In this document: positions 59,156 through 64,000 of the stretch, piece after piece
How positions within the stretch are numbered: position 1 is the first letter of the stretch
Layout: the number at the start of each line of letters is the position of its first letter
From: Herbidospora daliensis
GTDB taxonomy: Bacteria > Actinomycetota > Actinomycetes > Streptosporangiales > Streptosporangiaceae
Assembly (NCBI RefSeq): GCF_001570585.1
Contig: NZ_BBXF01000003.1
Coordinates: forward strand, 35,353-99,352
Reading direction: 5' to 3'
Length of the DNA stretch: 64,000 bases
The notes under the pieces: generated by a model
Told to the model about the DNA's origin: nothing
The model's database searches: none
Seen by the model: the letters and a program-made list of their open reading frames with translations, nothing else
Program-made: the position numbers and the translations under genes

Positions 59156-60622
59156 ATGACGAGCAGCACTGAGGCCACCTCGAACACCCCGCAGGTAGCG
59201 GTCAACGACATCGGTTCCGAGGAGGCCTTCCTCGCCGCGATCGACGAGACCATCAAGTACTTCAACGATGGCGACATCGTCGAAGGCACCGTCGTCAAGG
59301 TCGATCGAGACGAGGTCTTGCTCGACATCGGCTACAAGACCGAGGGTGTCATCCCCTCGCGTGAGCTTTCGATCAAGCACGACGTCGACCCCGCTGAGGT
59401 CGTCGAGGTCGGCGAGCACGTCGAGGCCCTGGTTCTCCAGAAGGAGGACAAGGAAGGCCGTCTGATCCTGTCCAAGAAGCGCGCCCAGTACGAGCGCGCC
59501 TGGGGCACGATCGAGAAGATCAAGGACGAGGACGGCATCGTCACCGGCACGGTCATCGAAGTTGTCAAGGGTGGTCTCATCCTCGACATCGGCCTGCGTG
59601 GCTTCCTCCCGGCGTCCCTGGTCGAGATGCGCCGCGTGCGCGACCTGCAGCCCTACGTCGGCCGTGAACTCGAGGCCAAGATCATAGAGCTCGACAAGAA
59701 CCGCAACAACGTGGTTCTGTCGCGCCGTGCCTGGCTGGAGCAGACCCAGTCCGAGGTCCGCCAGACCTTCCTCAACACCCTCCAGAAGGGCCAGGTCCGC
59801 AAGGGCGTCGTGTCCTCGATCGTCAACTTCGGCGCCTTCGTCGACCTTGGCGGCGTCGACGGTCTGGTCCACGTCTCCGAGCTTTCCTGGAAGCACATCG
59901 ACCACCCCTCCGAGGTCGTCGAGGTCGGCCAGGAGGTCACGGTCGAGGTCCTCGACGTCGACATGGAGCGCGAGCGCGTCTCCCTGTCGCTCAAGGCGAC
60001 CCAGGAAGACCCGTGGCAGCAGTTCGCCCGCACCCACCAGATCGGCCAGGTCGTTCCCGGCCGGGTCACCAAGCTGGTGCCGTTCGGTGCGTTCGTCCGG
60101 GTCGAGGAGGGCATCGAGGGCCTGGTCCACATCTCCGAGCTGGCCGAGCGCCACGTGGAGATCCCGGAGCAGGTCGTCCAGGTCGGCGACGAGATCTTCG
60201 TGAAGATCATCGACATCGACCTCGACCGTCGTCGGATCAGCCTGTCGCTCAAGCAGGCCAACGAGGGCGCCGGCGTCGACGTCGAATTCGACCCGACCCT
60301 CTACGGCATGGCCGCGACCTACGACGACCAGGGCAACTACATCTACCCCGAGGGCTTCGACGCCGAGACCGGCGAGTGGCTCGAGGGCTTCGACAAGCAG
60401 CGCGAGGAGTGGGAGCGGCAGTACGCCGAGGCCCAGTCGCGCTTCGAGGCGCACAAGAAGCAGGTCGAGCAGGCCCGCGCTGAAGACGCCGAGGCCAGCG
60501 AGGCCGCGCCGTCGTCCTACAGCGGCGAGACCCAGACGACCAGCCAGTCGACCGGTGGCGCCCTGGCCTCCGACGAGGCGCTGGCCGCTCTCCGCGAGAA
60601 GCTCGCGGGTGGCCAGAGCTAA
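59156..60622 (+). CDS. rpsA: 30S ribosomal protein S1
   Basis: A 488-residue protein with four S1/OB domains: about 36-105 (GDIVEGTVVKVDRDEVLLDI), 122-190 (GTVIEVVKGGLILDIGLRGF), 207-276 (GQVRKGVVSSIVNFGAFVDL) and 291-362 (GQVVPGRVTKLVPFGAFVRV). E. coli S1 has six; four is the actinobacterial form. The C-terminal ~110 residues are acidic and low-complexity (AEDAEASEAAPSSYSGETQT). It binds mRNA and the 30S subunit. GGAG lies about 11 nt before ATG 59156. Codon use is more strongly biased than in neighbours, as expected of a highly expressed gene. Confidence 0.97.
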   Translation: MTSSTEATSNTPQVAVNDIGSEEAFLAAIDETIKYFNDGDIVEGTVVKVDRDEVLLDIGYKTEGVIPSRELSIKHDVDPAEVVEVGEHVEALVLQKEDKEGRLILSKKRAQYERAWGTIEKIKDEDGIVTGTVIEVVKGGLILDIGLRGFLPASLVEMRRVRDLQPYVGRELEAKIIELDKNRNNVVLSRRAWLEQTQSEVRQTFLNTLQKGQVRKGVVSSIVNFGAFVDLGGVDGLVHVSELSWKHIDHPSEVVEVGQEVTVEVLDVDMERERVSLSLKATQEDPWQQFARTHQIGQVVPGRVTKLVPFGAFVRVEEGIEGLVHISELAERHVEIPEQVVQVGDEIFVKIIDIDLDRRRISLSLKQANEGAGVDVEFDPTLYGMAATYDDQGNYIYPEGFDAETGEWLEGFDKQREEWERQYAEAQSRFEAHKKQVEQARAEDAEASEAAPSSYSGETQTTSQSTGGALASDEALAALREKLAGGQS

Positions 60623-60635
60623 GTAGCTCGACGAG

Positions 60636-60670
60636 AGCCCCGTCCACTCCGGTGGGCGGGGCTTTCTGTT
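60636..60670 (+). terminator. Terminator after rpsA
   Basis: AGCCCCGTCCAC (60636-60647) pairs with GTGGGCGGGGCT (60652-60663) with one G-U, loop TCCG, then TTCTGTT. Confidence 0.85.
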
Positions 60671-60710
60671 GCGCTAATTTTGATCTACTTTGTAAAGGCG
60701 CCGGGCCGGG

Positions 60711-60725
60711 TAAGGTGGCGCGATG
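60711..60725 (+). promoter_or_regulatory. Leaderless promoter of the acetyltransferase-coaE pair
   Basis: TAAGGT, 6 nt, then ATG 60723; no SD. Confidence 0.5.
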
Positions 60726-61220
60726 GTCATCATCGAGCGCGCCGAGCCCCTCGACGCCGGGGAGATCCTCACCCTCCAGCGCGCCGCCTACGTCAGCGAG
60801 GCCCAGCTCTACGGCGACCCCTTCATCGCCCCGCTGGTCGAGTCGCTGGAGCAGCTCCGCAAGGCCGTCGAGAGCGCCGTCCTGCTCAAGGCCGTCGACG
60901 GCGGCCGGGTGGTCGGCGCCGTGCGCGGCCTGGTCGCCGACGTGACCCCCGGCACCACCGCCGGCCGCGCCTGCGTCGTCGGCCGCCTCGTCGTGGCCCC
61001 CGACCGCCAGGGCGGCGGCATCGGCACCGCCCTCCTGGAGGCCCTCCACGAGCGGGTGCTCGCCGAGCACCCCGACGTGCGCGCCTTCGACCTGTTCACC
61101 GGCCACCTGTCCGACGCCAACCTGCGCCTCTACAAGCGCCTCGGGTACGCCGAGACGCGCCGCGAACGCGTGCAGGACCACCTGACGATGGTGCACATGC
61201 GACGGGTCGTCCAGCCGTGA
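60723..61220 (+). CDS. GNAT family N-acetyltransferase
   Basis: A 165-residue GNAT protein. Motif A, the acetyl-CoA pyrophosphate loop, is visible as [20 protein letters not shown]; motif B is in [21 protein letters not shown]-terminal strand [20 protein letters not shown] is typical of bacterial GNATs. The substrate is unknown. It is translationally coupled to coaE by a GTGA overlap, which may be fortuitous or reflect a CoA link. Confidence 0.93.
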   Translation: MVIIERAEPLDAGEILTLQRAAYVSEAQLYGDPFIAPLVESLEQLRKAVESAVLLKAVDGGRVVGAVRGLVADVTPGTTAGRACVVGRLVVAPDRQGGGIGTALLEALHERVLAEHPDVRAFDLFTGHLSDANLRLYKRLGYAETRRERVQDHLTMVHMRRVVQP

Positions 61221-61804
61221 AGATCGGGCTCACCGGCGGCATCGGGTCGGGCAAGAGCGAGGTCAGCCGGCGCCTGGGCGAACGCGGCGCGGTCGTCATC
61301 GACGCCGACAAGATCGCCCGCGAGGTGGTCGAGCCGGGCACCGAGGGCCTGGCCGAGGTCGTGGCGGCCTTCGGCGAGGGCGTGCTGCGGGCCGACGGCT
61401 CCCTCGACCGGGAGAAGCTCGGGTCGATCGTCTTCTCCGATTCCGGGAAGCTGGCTATCCTGAACGGCATCGTCCACCCGAAGGTGGGCGCGCGGGTCCA
61501 GGAGCTGCTCGACGACGTGCCGGCCGGGGGAGTGGTGGTCTACGACGTGCCGCTGCTCGCGGAGAACAAGCTGGCCCCCACCTTCGACCAGGTGATCGTC
61601 GTCGACACGGCCGACGAGGTCCGGATCAGGCGGCTGGCGGAGAACCGCGGCATGTCCGAGGCCGACGCCCGGGCCCGGATCGCGGCCCAGGCGACCCGGG
61701 AGGAACGACTGGCGGTCGCCGATTTCGTGATCGACAACAACGGCGGCCTCACGGAGCTCGACCGCCAGATCGACGAGGTCTGGGCCCGGTTGTCACCGGG
61801 CTGA
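61217..61804 (+). CDS. coaE: Dephospho-CoA kinase
   Basis: A 195-residue P-loop kinase for the last step of CoA synthesis. The P-loop is [17 protein letters not shown] (residues 4-20). Other features are [30 protein letters not shown] and the lid region [20 protein letters not shown]. It lacks the C-terminal GrpB-like extension present in the mycobacterial enzyme. GTG 61217 overlaps the upstream stop. Confidence 0.96.
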   Translation: MKIGLTGGIGSGKSEVSRRLGERGAVVIDADKIAREVVEPGTEGLAEVVAAFGEGVLRADGSLDREKLGSIVFSDSGKLAILNGIVHPKVGARVQELLDDVPAGGVVVYDVPLLAENKLAPTFDQVIVVDTADEVRIRRLAENRGMSEADARARIAAQATREERLAVADFVIDNNGGLTELDRQIDEVWARLSPG

Positions 61805-61882
61805 ACGGCTACCAGCCCATGTACAGCACGATCGTGTGGGATTCCGCTTTCGTTGCGCCCATCGTGGGCCCAGGAACGGAAA

Positions 61883-61908
61883 ACGGCCTCCGCCCCCGCG
61901 GAAGCCGT
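61883..61908. terminator. Bidirectional terminator between coaE and spo0M
   Basis: ACGGC/GCCGT and CCGC/GCGG form a two-part stem with a CT/AA internal loop, between convergent genes. Confidence 0.6.
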
Positions 61909-61924
61909 ACCGGAGAAGCAGAGG

Positions 61925-62698
61925 TCAGAACCAGCCGCGGCGCTGGGCCATCTGGTGGAGGCCGTTGTTGAGGGCCTGCTCGGCCGCGCCGAGGTCGCCG
62001 TTGAGGGGGACCGTGAAGCGGTTGTAGGTGTCATGGCTGGAGCTCATGAAGCCGCCGCGCTTGTCGGCCTCCAGGATGACGTCCATCGAGTGGGGGTTGG
62101 TGATGAAGGTCAGCTCCAGGGCGTTGAAGTGGCGGCTCCACTGGGGGCCGGCGTAGTACTCGATCTCCTGGAAGAACGGCATGCGGGAGCCCTGGAGGGT
62201 GCCGCGCTCGAGGTCGGCCTTGCTGAACCGGAAGCCCTGGCGGTCGAGCGCCATGATCAGGTGCTCCTGGATGGGGAGCGGGGTGACGAACAGCGGGTCG
62301 AGGTCACCCTTGTCGAGGGCGCCGGCGAGGGCGAGCTCGGTCTTCACGCCGAGCTTCATGCCGCGCAGCGGGTGGCCGCCGATGGCGCTGATCGGGGTCT
62401 CCCACGGGACCGGGATCTGGAAGGGCGCGGAGTGGCGGGCGCCGGCGGTCAGGTGGAACGGGCCGGCCACCTGCTGGCGCAGGAAGCTGTAGTTGGCGTT
62501 GTACTCGTTGTCACCGCTCTCGACCTCGACGACGGCCGTGAAGTCGATGAAGATGCCCTCGACGTTGTAGTCGCTGCCGCCGCCCACGAAGTTGACCTGG
62601 CCGGAGAGGGTCTCGCCGGGACGGACGGTCGAGGTTGCGAGGACGGTGTCGACCTCTACGCCGGCCCCGAAGGCGGCCATGAGCTTGCGGAAGACCAT
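61925..62698 (-). CDS. spo0M: Sporulation-control protein Spo0M (arrestin-like)
   Basis: A 257-residue cytoplasmic protein with the arrestin-like beta-sandwich of the Spo0M family. The N-terminal MVFRKLMAAFGAGVEVDTVL and RPGETLSGQVNFVGGGSDYN are characteristic; FQIPVPWETPISAIGGHPLR is the mid-protein signature. Spo0M affects sporulation and cell division in Bacillus; the actinobacterial role is less clear. ATG 62698 is preceded by AGGAG inside a short palindrome AGGAGCCTCCT. It is divergent from uvrB. Confidence 0.93.
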   Translation of the reverse strand: MVFRKLMAAFGAGVEVDTVLATSTVRPGETLSGQVNFVGGGSDYNVEGIFIDFTAVVEVESGDNEYNANYSFLRQQVAGPFHLTAGARHSAPFQIPVPWETPISAIGGHPLRGMKLGVKTELALAGALDKGDLDPLFVTPLPIQEHLIMALDRQGFRFSKADLERGTLQGSRMPFFQEIEYYAGPQWSRHFNALELTFITNPHSMDVILEADKRGGFMSSSHDTYNRFTVPLNGDLGAAEQALNNGLHQMAQRRGWF

Positions 62699-62850
62699 TT
62701 CAGGAGGCTCCTACTGAATTGTGACGGTTGATCGCTCTAACGGCCGGTTCGTGCCGCCGGGTTCCCCAACCTGGTGCGAACGTAACCTAACGAGGCTGAC
62801 TTGCCGCCCGCTTGCAAACGGGTGACCCCGGAATTGTCGGTGGGGGAGCG

Positions 62851-62864
62851 TAGGTTATGGAGGC

Positions 62865-62867
<3 letters not shown>
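62851..62867 (+). promoter_or_regulatory. Candidate -10 element of uvrB
   Basis: TAGGTT, 8 nt, then GTG 62865; near-leaderless spacing, since the GGAGG is directly against the start. Confidence 0.4.

Positions 62868-64000
<1,133 letters not shown>

Overview
The window is a 64 kb piece of a very G+C-rich actinomycete chromosome. Evidence for this: strong G/C third-position bias, many GTG starts, dense ATGA/GTGA start-stop overlaps, PriA in place of HisA/TrpF, a four-S1-domain RpsA, a proofreading-deficient PolA type, a PMT family mannosyltransferase, Spo0M and an ANTAR regulator. From memory, the order his - trp - lgt - gltBD - pyk - tRNA/ANTAR - liv - polA - rpsA - coaE - uvrB follows the Streptomyces core. 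The CHAT/subtilase module and the accessory genes suggest a Streptosporangiaceae-like filamentous actinomycete; that placement is inference.

Layout. 1-3142: a possible effector/conflict module of a CHAT-type TPR protein (cut by the window edge), a cytoplasmic S8 peptidase and a small protein with a C-terminal beta-sandwich. 3115-4686: protein O-mannosyltransferase. 4811-10771: hisD-C-B-(small membrane protein)-H-(small membrane protein)-priA-ridA-hisF, nearly all joined by overlapping stop/start codons. 10772-25036 is an accessory stretch between hisF and hisI: an ECF42-type sigma/YciI/DHFR-like operon read from an apparent CTG start, a gene-poor 1.4 kb containing 20 perfect copies of a 14-bp repeat, an NAD(P)-binding protein, two tandem 53-54 aa membrane peptides, a four-gene cyclopropane-fatty-acid-type operon, a small lectin-like protein, a TIGR03085 protein and a heterodimeric ABC exporter. 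25095-30055: hisI, the Trp-associated membrane protein, two small membrane proteins, a possible 12-codon upstream ORF and trpCBA. trpE, G, D and F are absent from the window.

30310-36291: MauE/DsbA-like redox pair, lgt, VIT1-like transporter, two paralogous envelope proteins and a branched-polyamine-synthase-like protein. 36421-42399: gltBD, ended by a classical terminator. 42511-48123: exported subtilisin, small envelope proteins, pyk, an SDR fragment abutting an unusual tRNA, and an ANTAR regulator. 48335-54249: a complete branched-chain amino acid ABC system, with livJ convergent to livHMGF. 54599-64000: thioesterase, polA, polysaccharide deacetylase, rpsA, acetyltransferase, coaE, Spo0M and the first part of uvrB.

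Genes working together: His and Trp synthesis share PriA; GltBD supplies glutamate nitrogen; Liv imports branched-chain amino acids; Lgt, PMT and the DsbA-like protein serve envelope protein maturation; PolA and UvrB serve repair. A recurring signal across the window is a TANNNT hexamer 6-8 nt before a start codon that lacks a Shine-Dalgarno sequence, which marks probable leaderless genes. No CRISPR array, insertion sequence, prophage or rRNA operon is visible.
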